This document shows positions 45,897 to 53,006 of a stretch of 64,000 nt of DNA, in pieces. The stretch comes from Demequina mangrovi (GTDB lineage Bacteria; Actinomycetota; Actinomycetes; Actinomycetales; Demequinaceae). The position numbers and the translations under genes are program-made. The stretch lies in contig NZ_BBLU01000014.1 in NCBI RefSeq assembly GCF_000759715.1, positions 102,002 to 166,001 of the forward strand, given 5' to 3'. The notes beneath the pieces were generated by a model. The model made no database searches. It was given only the letters and a program-made list of their open reading frames with translations, and was not told where the DNA came from. Every line of letters starts with the position of its first letter. Within the stretch, counting starts at the first letter, position 1.

Positions 45897-47251
45897 CCGT
45901 CCCCTCCGCCGAGGCCGTCGCCGAGCACCTCGCGGCGCTGGTCCGCATCCCGACCGTCACGCCGAAGGACGCCGGACCTCACGACGCGGTCACCGCCGCC
46001 ACCTTCACCGCGCTCCACGACGCGCTGCGCGCCTTCTATCCGCGCGTCTTCGCGCATGAGGTCGAGGACATCGGCCGCGCGGGCCTGCTCGTGCGCATCC
46101 CGGGCGCCGCCGCCGACCGGCCCGTGGTGCTCATGGCGCACCAGGACGTGGTCCCGGTGCCCGCGGACTGGGAGGCCGAGGGCTGGGAGCACGAGCCCTT
46201 CGCAGGCGCGATCGTCGACGGCTGGGTCCACGGCCGCGGCACGCTCGACGACAAGGGCGCGCTCACGGTGATGCTCGAGGCGATCGAGTCGCTGCTCGCC
46301 GAGGGTTGGACCCCGGCGCAGGACCTGCATCTACTCATGGGCGCCGACGAGGAGTCGTACGGCGACTGCGCCATCACCGCCGCGTCGGTGCTGACCGAGC
46401 GCGGCATCGTGCCCTGGATGGTGCTCGACGAGGGCGGCGCGGTCGCGACGGGCGCGTTCCCCGGGCTCGATGGCGAGGCCGCGGTCATCGGCGTCTCCGA
46501 GAAGGGGATCGTCGACGTGCGGCTCACGGTCGAGGGCCTCGGCGGCCACGCGTCGACCCCGCCCCGCGAATCCGCGCCCGGGATCCTCGCGAACGCGCTC
46601 GCCCGGATCGAGGCCCACCCGCACCCGGCGGCCGTGAACGACGTCTCCGTCGAGATGCTCGAGCTCGTCGGGGGGCGGTTGCGGGGCCCGCTGGGCGCGC
46701 TGCTGCGCCGCGCCTCGTCCCTTCGCGGGGTGCTCGCGCGGGTGATGCCGCGCCTCAGCCCCGAGCTCGCGGCGATGGTCCGCACCACGGTCGCGATCAC
46801 GCAGCTCGAGGGCAGCCCCGCGCACAACGTCCTCGCGACGCGTGCGACGGCGGTGCTCAACATGCGTATCGCGGTCGGCTCCAGCGTCGAGGAGGCCGTG
46901 GCGCATATCCGCGCGGTCGTGAAGGACGGCCGGGTGGAGATCGAGCCCGAGCTGCCGTCGGAGCCGTCGCCCGTGTCCCCGCGCGGGGACGATGCGCGGT
47001 GGGCGGCGATGCTCGAGGCTGTGGGCGCGTCGTACCCCGACGCGCTCGCGATCCCGTACGTCATGCTGGCCGCGTCGGACTCGCGCCACCTCGCGCCGAT
47101 GTCGGGCGCGACGTACCGCTTCGCGCCGCTCCGGATGGCCAAGGCGCAGCGCGAGGCCGTGCACGGTCCGAACGAGAAGGTCGAGGTCGAGTCGCTCGGC
47201 CGCGGGGTCGCGTTCTACCGCGCGCTCCTCACCTCCGACAGACTGACGTGA
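45893..47251 (+). CDS. M20-family metallopeptidase/carboxypeptidase
   Basis: 452 residues, GTG start overlapping the MFS stop. The zinc ligands are visible: VVLMAHQDVVPVP (His and Asp), HGRGTLDDKGALTVM (bridging Asp), GADEESYGDC (catalytic and ligand Glu) and LDEGGAV; the last His ligand is probably in DSRHLAPMS (about 398-406). The dimerisation domain spans about residues 195-345. It resembles PM20D1/carboxypeptidase-S members, which split N-acyl amino acids or dipeptides. Cytoplasmic, no signal peptide. Overlaps the next acetyltransferase by one base. Confidence 0.92.
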   Translation: MTVPSAEAVAEHLAALVRIPTVTPKDAGPHDAVTAATFTALHDALRAFYPRVFAHEVEDIGRAGLLVRIPGAAADRPVVLMAHQDVVPVPADWEAEGWEHEPFAGAIVDGWVHGRGTLDDKGALTVMLEAIESLLAEGWTPAQDLHLLMGADEESYGDCAITAASVLTERGIVPWMVLDEGGAVATGAFPGLDGEAAVIGVSEKGIVDVRLTVEGLGGHASTPPRESAPGILANALARIEAHPHPAAVNDVSVEMLELVGGRLRGPLGALLRRASSLRGVLARVMPRLSPELAAMVRTTVAITQLEGSPAHNVLATRATAVLNMRIAVGSSVEEAVAHIRAVVKDGRVEIEPELPSEPSPVSPRGDDARWAAMLEAVGASYPDALAIPYVMLAASDSRHLAPMSGATYRFAPLRMAKAQREAVHGPNEKVEVESLGRGVAFYRALLTSDRLT

Positions 47252-47778
47252 TGGCCCCGACCATCCGGCGCATCGTCCCCGAGGACTGGGCGCGGGCGCG
47301 AGACCTGCGGCTCGAGGCGCTCGCCGACCCGGAGGCGCGCATCGCCTTCCTCACGACGTTGGACGATGCGCGGGCCGAGCCGGACGAGTTCTGGCGGGAT
47401 CGCGCGGCGCGGGCCGCGTCCGGCGGGGAGGTGCTCCAGCTGCTCGCCGAGGACGGGGGCGCGCTGGTCGGCACCGTCGCCGTGCTGGTCCAGGGCGAGG
47501 GGTCGGCCGACTACTTCGGGGCGATCGTCACCGAGCGCCGCGCGGCGCTCATCGGCGTGTACGTGGTGCCCGCGTCGCGCAGTGCGGGGCTGCTGGCGGC
47601 GCTGGTCGACGAGGCGTGCGCGTGGACGCGCTCGCACGGCCTGGCGACGCTGTACCTCGACGTGCACGCGGACAACGTGCGGGCCCGCCGCGCCTACGAG
47701 AGGCTCGGCTTCGCGCTCGCGGGCCACACGTTCGAGAGCGCGAGCGGTCACATGCTGCAGATGGTCCGCGCGCTCTGA
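47251..47778 (+). CDS. GNAT-family N-acetyltransferase
   Basis: 175 residues, ATG overlapping the peptidase stop by one base. Start MAPTIRRIVPEDWARARDLR is typical of GNAT proteins. Motif A is VYVVPASRSAGLLAALVDEA (about 108-127) with SRSAGL standing for the usual RxxGxG/A, so acetyl-CoA binding may be altered. Motif B is LDVHADNVRARRAYERLGF. Substrate unknown; the operon with an M20 peptidase and exporter suggests small amines or amino acids. Confidence 0.88.
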   Translation: MAPTIRRIVPEDWARARDLRLEALADPEARIAFLTTLDDARAEPDEFWRDRAARAASGGEVLQLLAEDGGALVGTVAVLVQGEGSADYFGAIVTERRAALIGVYVVPASRSAGLLAALVDEACAWTRSHGLATLYLDVHADNVRARRAYERLGFALAGHTFESASGHMLQMVRAL

Positions 47779-47805
47779 CGTCCGCGCCGCACTAGCCTCG
47801 AGGGC

Positions 47806-49317
47806 GTGACCCTCGACACCCCCGTGCTGCCCGATCCCGCCTCGGCGGAGGCCCTCCGTCGCGACCTCGACGGGTGGACCGTCGATGCGGTCGAGGCCGT
47901 GGTCGGGGAGCGCGCGATGCGAGCCTTCGGGCGCGAGCAGGTGCTGCCGGCGCGCATGGCCGCCCGCGCATCGTCCACGCCGGAGGCGACGCTCACCCGG
48001 CTGTTCCTGCTGGGCGACACGGTCCCGCGCGCGGCGGTCGACGCCGCGCTGCCGGCCACCGGCGCCGAGGGCGCCGCGGCGCTCGGCCTCGTCGAGGTGT
48101 CCGGGGGAGAGGCTCGCGGACGCGTCGACCTGCGTCCCTTCGAGGCGACCGCGGAGGGCGGAGAGGCGCGGTGGTGGGTCGCCTCGGACCACGGCGAGGC
48201 GGTGACGGGCGCGCGGCTGCGCGACGACCACGTCCTCGGCATCGGCGGCGCCTCGCTCACGCTTGCGGGGATGACGATGCGCTCCCCGGTCGGACGGGTG
48301 CTCGACCTGGGCACGGGCTGCGGGATCCAGGCGCTGCACGCCTCGCTCCATTCCGAGAGCGTGGTCGCGACGGACATCTCCGGCCGCGCGCTCGCGTACG
48401 CGGCCTTCAACCGGGCCCTCAACGGCGCCGCGTGGGACCTGCGCGAGGGGTCGATGCTCGAGCCCGTCGCGGGGGAGGAGTTCGACCTCGTGGTGTCGAA
48501 CCCGCCGTTCGTCATCACGCCCGAGGGGGCGCCGAGCTTCGAGTACCGGGCGTCCGGGGTGCCGGGCGACGGGATCGTGTCCGCGCTCGTCTCGAGCGTC
48601 GGGACGGTGCTCGCGCCCGGGGGCGTCGCCCAGATGCTCGGCAACTGGGAGATCCGGGGCGGCTCGTGGGCCGAGGGGCTCGAGGCGTGGCTCGCCGCGT
48701 CGCCCGTGGCCCTCGACGCGTGGGTGATCGAGCGCGACGAGCTCGATCCGGCCGAGTACGCCGAGACCTGGCTGCGCGATGCGGGCGTGACCCCGGAGCG
48801 CGGGCGCGCGGAGTTCGACGCCGCCTACGGCGCGTACCTGGAGGACTTCGACGCCCGCGGCGTGCAGGCCATCGGCTTCGGGATGGTCCTGCTGCGACGG
48901 TCCGTCACGGGGACGCCGACGCTCCGGCGGCTCGAGCAGCACGAGGGCGCCCTTCAGGAGCCCTTCGGCGGCTACCTGGTGAAGGCGCTCGCGGCGCACG
49001 ACCGCGTCGCGGCGCTGTCCGACGAGGTGCTGCTCGACACGGCCTGGACGGCGGCGGCCGACGTCACGCGCGAGTCGTACGGGCCGGTCCTGCAGGCCGA
49101 TCCGCAGTACATCCTGCTGCGCCAGGGCGCCGGTCTCGGGCGCTCGGTGTCGATGGACACCGCGCTCGCGGGCTTCGTGGGCGCCTGCGACGGCGAGCTC
49201 ACCGCGGGCCAGATCGCGCACGCGCTCGCAGCCCTGCTCGACGTGCCCGCGGGGACGATGCTGTCCGGGCTGGTGCCGGCGATCCGCGACCTGGTCGCGG
49301 ACGGCTTCCTGGAGTAG
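47806..49317 (+). CDS. Class I SAM-dependent methyltransferase with N-terminal extension
   Basis: 503 residues, GTG start. The N-terminal 150 residues are helical (FGREQVLPARMAARASSTPE). The Rossmann methyltransferase begins with GRVLDLGTGCGIQALHAS (about 164-181), and the NPPF motif in DLVVSNPPFVI (about 226-236) is that of enzymes that methylate an exocyclic amine in nucleic acid or Gln, such as RsmC, TrmN6 or PrmC types. The C-terminal 150 residues form another domain with LRQGAGLGRSVSMD. A conserved actinobacterial type; target unproven. Confidence 0.87.
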   Translation: MTLDTPVLPDPASAEALRRDLDGWTVDAVEAVVGERAMRAFGREQVLPARMAARASSTPEATLTRLFLLGDTVPRAAVDAALPATGAEGAAALGLVEVSGGEARGRVDLRPFEATAEGGEARWWVASDHGEAVTGARLRDDHVLGIGGASLTLAGMTMRSPVGRVLDLGTGCGIQALHASLHSESVVATDISGRALAYAAFNRALNGAAWDLREGSMLEPVAGEEFDLVVSNPPFVITPEGAPSFEYRASGVPGDGIVSALVSSVGTVLAPGGVAQMLGNWEIRGGSWAEGLEAWLAASPVALDAWVIERDELDPAEYAETWLRDAGVTPERGRAEFDAAYGAYLEDFDARGVQAIGFGMVLLRRSVTGTPTLRRLEQHEGALQEPFGGYLVKALAAHDRVAALSDEVLLDTAWTAAADVTRESYGPVLQADPQYILLRQGAGLGRSVSMDTALAGFVGACDGELTAGQIAHALAALLDVPAGTMLSGLVPAIRDLVADGFLE

Positions 49318-49766
49318 TCCGCGACACGCCCGGGGTGGCGAGATTCACAGGGAGTTTCCTGGGAATTCACCCGCGGGACAGGCATTGCCGAGCCTTGGCC
49401 TCGGGGCGGGTGGCTTTACCATGCGTTGGTCCCGACCTGGTGCCGATAACACCGGAATCGGGACCCTGGTCCGAAGCGGTCACCCAGTGGCAAAACTAAC
49501 CTTGAAGGGTGACATCGACGTTCGCGCCAGGGCCTCCGGGGGAGACCCCGCAGGTGGTTCTGGCCGGCTCCTCACGGGGTCAGAATGGTGATGTCGAGGT
49601 GGTGCAGGTGGACCCCCGCCGCCCCCTCGCCGACGAATCCCACCACGACGGTGTGTCGACGCGTCTCGCGACGCGGACTCGGCGCACCCTGAAGACGTCC
49701 GGACCGGTCGTCAGAGAAGGACTCCGCGAAGATCTCGCGGGGAAGCCGAGCCAGGAGGCACGCACC
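49318..49766. other. 449-bp leader/intergenic region before the radical SAM gene
   Basis: No independent gene is convincing. A strong hairpin at 49428-49465 pairs GGTCCCGA with TCGGGACC and continues inward (CTGGTG/CACCGG). An open frame from GTG 49509 runs in phase into the radical SAM gene and would add 86 residues, but its codon use is poorer in G/C at third positions and the ATG at 49767 has a clear AGGAGG. The segment may be a structured leader. No riboswitch class could be matched. Confidence 0.5.
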
Positions 49767-50492
49767 ATGACCACCACCGAGATCGACCTGACCGCCATCG
49801 CGTCGCAGACCGCGGACTCGCTCGTCATCGCGGACTTCCTCTCCTCCTGCACGCACGCGTGGCCCGGGCGTATCGCCGCGACCGTCACGCTCCAGGGCTG
49901 CCCCTGGCTGTGCGCGTACTGCGGCACGCCGGAGAGCCACGACCCGACCGGCGAGGGCACTGTCGCGTGGCAGCGCGTCCGCGAGCAGCTCGAGTCGCAC
50001 CGCGGCCTGGTCGACGCGGTCGTGTTCGGCGGCGGCGAGCCCGCGCGCCAGGACGGCCTCCTTCCCGCGATCCGCGAGGCCCGCGCGCTCGGTTACGCGG
50101 TCGGCCTCCACACCATGGGCGCGCACCCCGGCCGTCTCGCCTCCGTGATCCCCTCCGTCGACTGGGTCCGCTTCGACCTCAAGGGCACCCCCGGCATGTA
50201 CGAGCACATCACCGGCTCCGACACCGCGGGCTTCCAGGCGTGGGCGTCGCTCGAGGCGATCCACGAGTCGGGCGTCGACTACGAGGTCCAGCTCATCGTC
50301 GACCCGACCGTTCACACGCGCGAGAACGTGCTCGCGACCGTGCGCGAGGTCATCCACCGCGGCTTCCACGCGCCGGTGCTCCAGCAGCCCCGTCGCGCCG
50401 GCGCCTCGGCGGGCTACCGTCGCGCGCTGCGCAACCGCGGCCTCTACGACGTCATCTCGCACGAGGACCTGCCCGACCTCGCGCGCCGCTGA
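49767..50492 (+). CDS. Anaerobic ribonucleotide reductase activase-like radical SAM protein
   Basis: 241 residues from ATG 49767 with AGGAGG eight bases upstream. Cys45, Cys49 and Cys52 (GCPWLCAYCGTP) form the CxxxCxxC site for a 4Fe-4S cluster. FGGGEPARQDGL (about 93-104) is the SAM-binding GGE motif. The QGCPW start and overall size match NrdG-type activases, which make the glycyl radical on NrdD. No nrdD is in the window, so its partner must be elsewhere or it acts on another protein. It is followed by a good terminator. Confidence 0.87.
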   Translation: MTTTEIDLTAIASQTADSLVIADFLSSCTHAWPGRIAATVTLQGCPWLCAYCGTPESHDPTGEGTVAWQRVREQLESHRGLVDAVVFGGGEPARQDGLLPAIREARALGYAVGLHTMGAHPGRLASVIPSVDWVRFDLKGTPGMYEHITGSDTAGFQAWASLEAIHESGVDYEVQLIVDPTVHTRENVLATVREVIHRGFHAPVLQQPRRAGASAGYRRALRNRGLYDVISHEDLPDLARR

Positions 50493-50503
50493 CAGCTTCT
50501 CCG

Positions 50504-50535
50504 AAGGCCCCCGTCGCTCCCGCGGCGGGGGCCTT
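50504..50535 (+). terminator. Rho-independent terminator of the radical SAM gene
   Basis: AAGGCCCCCG (50504-50513) pairs with CGGGGGCCTT (50526-50535), and inner bases extend the stem; a short T-run follows. It starts 12 bases after the stop codon. Confidence 0.88.
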
Positions 50536-50633
50536 TCGCATGTCCGACCGCGGGTGACGATGCGCCGGCGCGGCCTCGCCCGGGCGGGCCGTCTGGGCCC
50601 GAGGTCCCAGGTATCGGGCCATCGTGCGCGAGC

Positions 50634-50775
50634 ATAACGCCTGTTATTCGGCCATATTTTGCCTAACCGTTATCGAATTCCCGTGTTTCGGGATTGTTTC
50701 GGGGCCTACGTCCCGGGCGTGTGGCCCGGCGGGGCGGAAAGGTTCTGGGTGACAGCTCAACAAGTCACCCGAACC
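50634..50775 (+). promoter_or_regulatory. AT-rich promoter region and 5' leader hairpin of the next gene
   Basis: A perfect dyad ATAAC-GCCT-GTTAT (50634-50647) lies in a strongly AT-rich stretch of about 60 bases that should hold the promoter. The repeats TTTCGGG follow near 50686 and 50697. In the transcribed leader, GGTTCTGGGTGAC (50741-50753) pairs with GTCACCCGAACC (50764-50775) with one bulge, just before the AAAGGA ribosome binding site. Confidence 0.5.
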
Positions 50776-50791
50776 CCAGAAAGGAACCATC

Positions 50792-51481
50792 ATGGTCACC
50801 AAGCTCCGCATCGTCGGTGCCGCTCTCGCAGTCGCCGGTCTCGGCTTCATCGGCGCCGCCGGCTTCGCCTACTCCGAGGTCGCCGCAGGCCAGAACTCGC
50901 TTCAGAAGTTCTCCGAGGCCCAGGGCGTCGAGCTCGCCTACAACGAGGACGGTCAGCTGACCGACCACGGTTCCGTCGAGGGCGCCGAGGCCATCCTCGA
51001 CCGCCTCGAGAACGAGTGGGGCTACAAGGTCGTCGCCTCCGAGCTCGACCCCAACGACCCGCTGGTCAACACCGGTACCGAGTACATGTACCAGATGGCC
51101 ACCGTCGGCACCCACATCCTGTCCGGCACCCAGACCGTGACGGTCACCGAGACCACCGAGTACCTCGGTGAGACCTACGAGCCCGGCGAGTACGAGGTTC
51201 CGGTCGACGGCCAGTACTGGGCCGACTTCGAGTACGGCAACGAGATCGCGATGCAGGTCCGCGCCCAGGCCTGGACCGGCGTGGCGCACGGCCTCTTCGG
51301 TGAGCTGGGTGTCGGCTCGGTCACCGCGTCGACCCTCAAGCTGGGCCTCGGCATCGTCGGCCTGATCGCCGGCCTCGGCGCCCTGTTCCTCGCCCTCGGC
51401 GGTGCGACCTTCTGGATCGCCGGCGACGTCGCGAAGCGCGACGCCGCGAAGGTTGAGGAGAAGGAGCTCGCGACCGCGTAG
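50792..51481 (+). CDS. Two-helix membrane protein, probably abundant
   Basis: 229 residues; AGAAAGGA precedes the ATG. An N-terminal membrane helix (about 5-27, LRIVGAALAVAGLGFIGAAG) and a second one (about 178-210) enclose an extracytoplasmic acidic domain of about 150 residues. A short charged C-tail follows. I do not know the family. The leader hairpin, AT-rich promoter, preferred C-ending codons (GTC, CTC, GAG, AAC) and a perfect terminator 23 bases after the stop suggest strong expression. Confidence 0.82.
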   Translation: MVTKLRIVGAALAVAGLGFIGAAGFAYSEVAAGQNSLQKFSEAQGVELAYNEDGQLTDHGSVEGAEAILDRLENEWGYKVVASELDPNDPLVNTGTEYMYQMATVGTHILSGTQTVTVTETTEYLGETYEPGEYEVPVDGQYWADFEYGNEIAMQVRAQAWTGVAHGLFGELGVGSVTASTLKLGLGIVGLIAGLGALFLALGGATFWIAGDVAKRDAAKVEEKELATA

Positions 51482-51503
51482 TCGCCCGTCTCTCCTCCTG
51501 ACG

Positions 51504-51533
51504 AGCGGGAGGGTCCTCCGGGACCCTCCCGCT
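51504..51533 (+). terminator. Rho-independent terminator, 13-bp stem
   Basis: AGCGGGAGGGTCC and GGACCCTCCCGCT pair perfectly around TCCG, 23 bases after the stop at 51481. Confidence 0.9.
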
Positions 51534-51586
51534 TCGTCGTGTCCGCGCTCTTTACCAGGCGAGAGGCGTGTCCTACGCTCGGGCCC

Positions 51587-52876
51587 GTGGCCCAGGGGGT
51601 GTACCGCTTCGGAGAGTTCGAGCTCGACCCTGCCCGTTTCCAGCTCACCTGCGACGGGGAGCCTGTCCGTGTCGAGCCGCGCGCCTTCGATCTGCTGAGG
51701 CTGCTCGTCACGCATCACGACCGTGTGGTGACCAAGCAGGAGATCCTCGAGCACGTCTGGCAGACCGAGTACGTGAGCGACGCCGCGCTCACCACGGCCC
51801 TGCGGACCGTGCGCCGGGCCGTCGGCGACACGGGCGCGGATCAGCGGGTGATCCGGACCGCGCACGGGCGCGGCTACCAGGTGGTCGCCCCCGTCGAGAT
51901 CGTCGGCGCGGCGGCGGACGATGCCGTGGCTGGCCTCATCGTGCCCGTCGCCCCGTCGCCGGAAGCTCCCGCGGCGTCCCCGGCCGCGCGCGAGGCCGAG
52001 CGTCCGGCGGTCCGCCCGAGCGCGGAGCTCCAGACCATCCGCTACTGCTCCGCGGCGGACGGCGCGCGGATCGCCTACGCGACCGTGGGCGAGGGGCCGG
52101 TGCTGATGAAGGCCGCGAACTGGATCACCCACCTCGACCTCGAATGGGACAGCCCGGTCTGGTCGCATTGGGTGCGCGGGCTCGCGCGCGGACGCACGCT
52201 GGTGCGCTACGACGAGCGCGGCTGCGGGATGTCCGACTGGAGCGTCCCGGGGTTCTCGTTCGAGGACTGGGTCACGGACCTCGAGACCGTCGTCGCCGCG
52301 ACCGGGCTCGAGCGCTTCCCGCTGCTCGGCGTCTCCCAGGGCGCGGCCGTGGCGATCGACTACGCCGCCCGTCACCCCGAGAAGGTCTCCTCGCTCATCC
52401 TCGCCGGCGGCTACGTGCTGGGCCGGATGAAGCGCGCGCGCGACGACGCGGAGCGCGCGGCGGCGGCGCTGGACATCGACCTCGCCCGCGTGGGCTGGGG
52501 GCGCGAGGACCCGACCTTCATGAGGGTCTTCGCCTCGCAGTTCCTGCCCCGCGGCTCGCAGCGGGAGTGGGACGAGTTCACCGCCTTCCAGCGGCGCACC
52601 ACCTCGGACGAGAACGCGGTGCGGTTCCTCGAGGAGTTCGCGCTCATCGACGTGAGGGAGCAGGCGGCGCGGGTGAGCTGCCCCACGCTGATCCTGCACT
52701 CGCGCGACGACGGGCGGGTGCCCATCGATCAGGCGCGCGAGCTCGCATCGCTCATCCCGCGCTCGCGGCTGGTGCTGCTCGACAGCGCGAGCCACCTCAT
52801 CGGCGAGGCCGAGCCCGCATGGCCCGAGTTCCTCGCCCACATCGACGAGTTCCTGTCGGATCCGTCCCATTCCTGA
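51587..52876 (+). CDS. Winged-helix DNA-binding / alpha-beta hydrolase fusion
   Basis: 429 residues from GTG 51587. Residues 1-105 are an OmpR/PhoB-type winged helix: YRFGEFELDP, EPRAFDLLRLLVTHHDRVVT, and the recognition part SDAALTTALRTVRRAVGD followed by VIRTAHGRGYQV. A linker of 40 residues leads to an alpha/beta hydrolase (about 150-429) with Ser250 in GVSQGA, Asp374 or Asp375 in HSRDDGR and His403 in ASHLIG, a complete triad. No receiver domain is present. It is probably a one-component regulator whose hydrolase domain binds or cleaves the signal. The surface-protein gene 130 bases downstream may be a target. Confidence 0.9.
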   Translation: MAQGVYRFGEFELDPARFQLTCDGEPVRVEPRAFDLLRLLVTHHDRVVTKQEILEHVWQTEYVSDAALTTALRTVRRAVGDTGADQRVIRTAHGRGYQVVAPVEIVGAAADDAVAGLIVPVAPSPEAPAASPAAREAERPAVRPSAELQTIRYCSAADGARIAYATVGEGPVLMKAANWITHLDLEWDSPVWSHWVRGLARGRTLVRYDERGCGMSDWSVPGFSFEDWVTDLETVVAATGLERFPLLGVSQGAAVAIDYAARHPEKVSSLILAGGYVLGRMKRARDDAERAAAALDIDLARVGWGREDPTFMRVFASQFLPRGSQREWDEFTAFQRRTTSDENAVRFLEEFALIDVREQAARVSCPTLILHSRDDGRVPIDQARELASLIPRSRLVLLDSASHLIGEAEPAWPEFLAHIDEFLSDPSHS

Positions 52877-53006
52877 GGACTTCTGAGGGAAGCCCTGGGG
52901 GACTCCTGCGCGCGGTCCGGACACCATTGTCCGCAGGCATCCTCCCTCGTACGTTCGCAGCAGCCCCGCGCCATCCGGGGTCACGCCATCGAAAGAGGAG
53001 CTTCCT

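Noticed and set aside
49318..49510. Cobalamin or other known riboswitch before the NrdG-like gene
   Set aside because: GCCACTGG appears only on the minus strand and the other conserved cobalamin-box elements are absent. No other class could be matched by eye.
49509..49766. N-terminal extension of the radical SAM protein from GTG 49509
   Set aside because: Weaker codon pattern, GTG with the ribosome-binding bases too close, and a much better start at 49767. Kept only as an open question.
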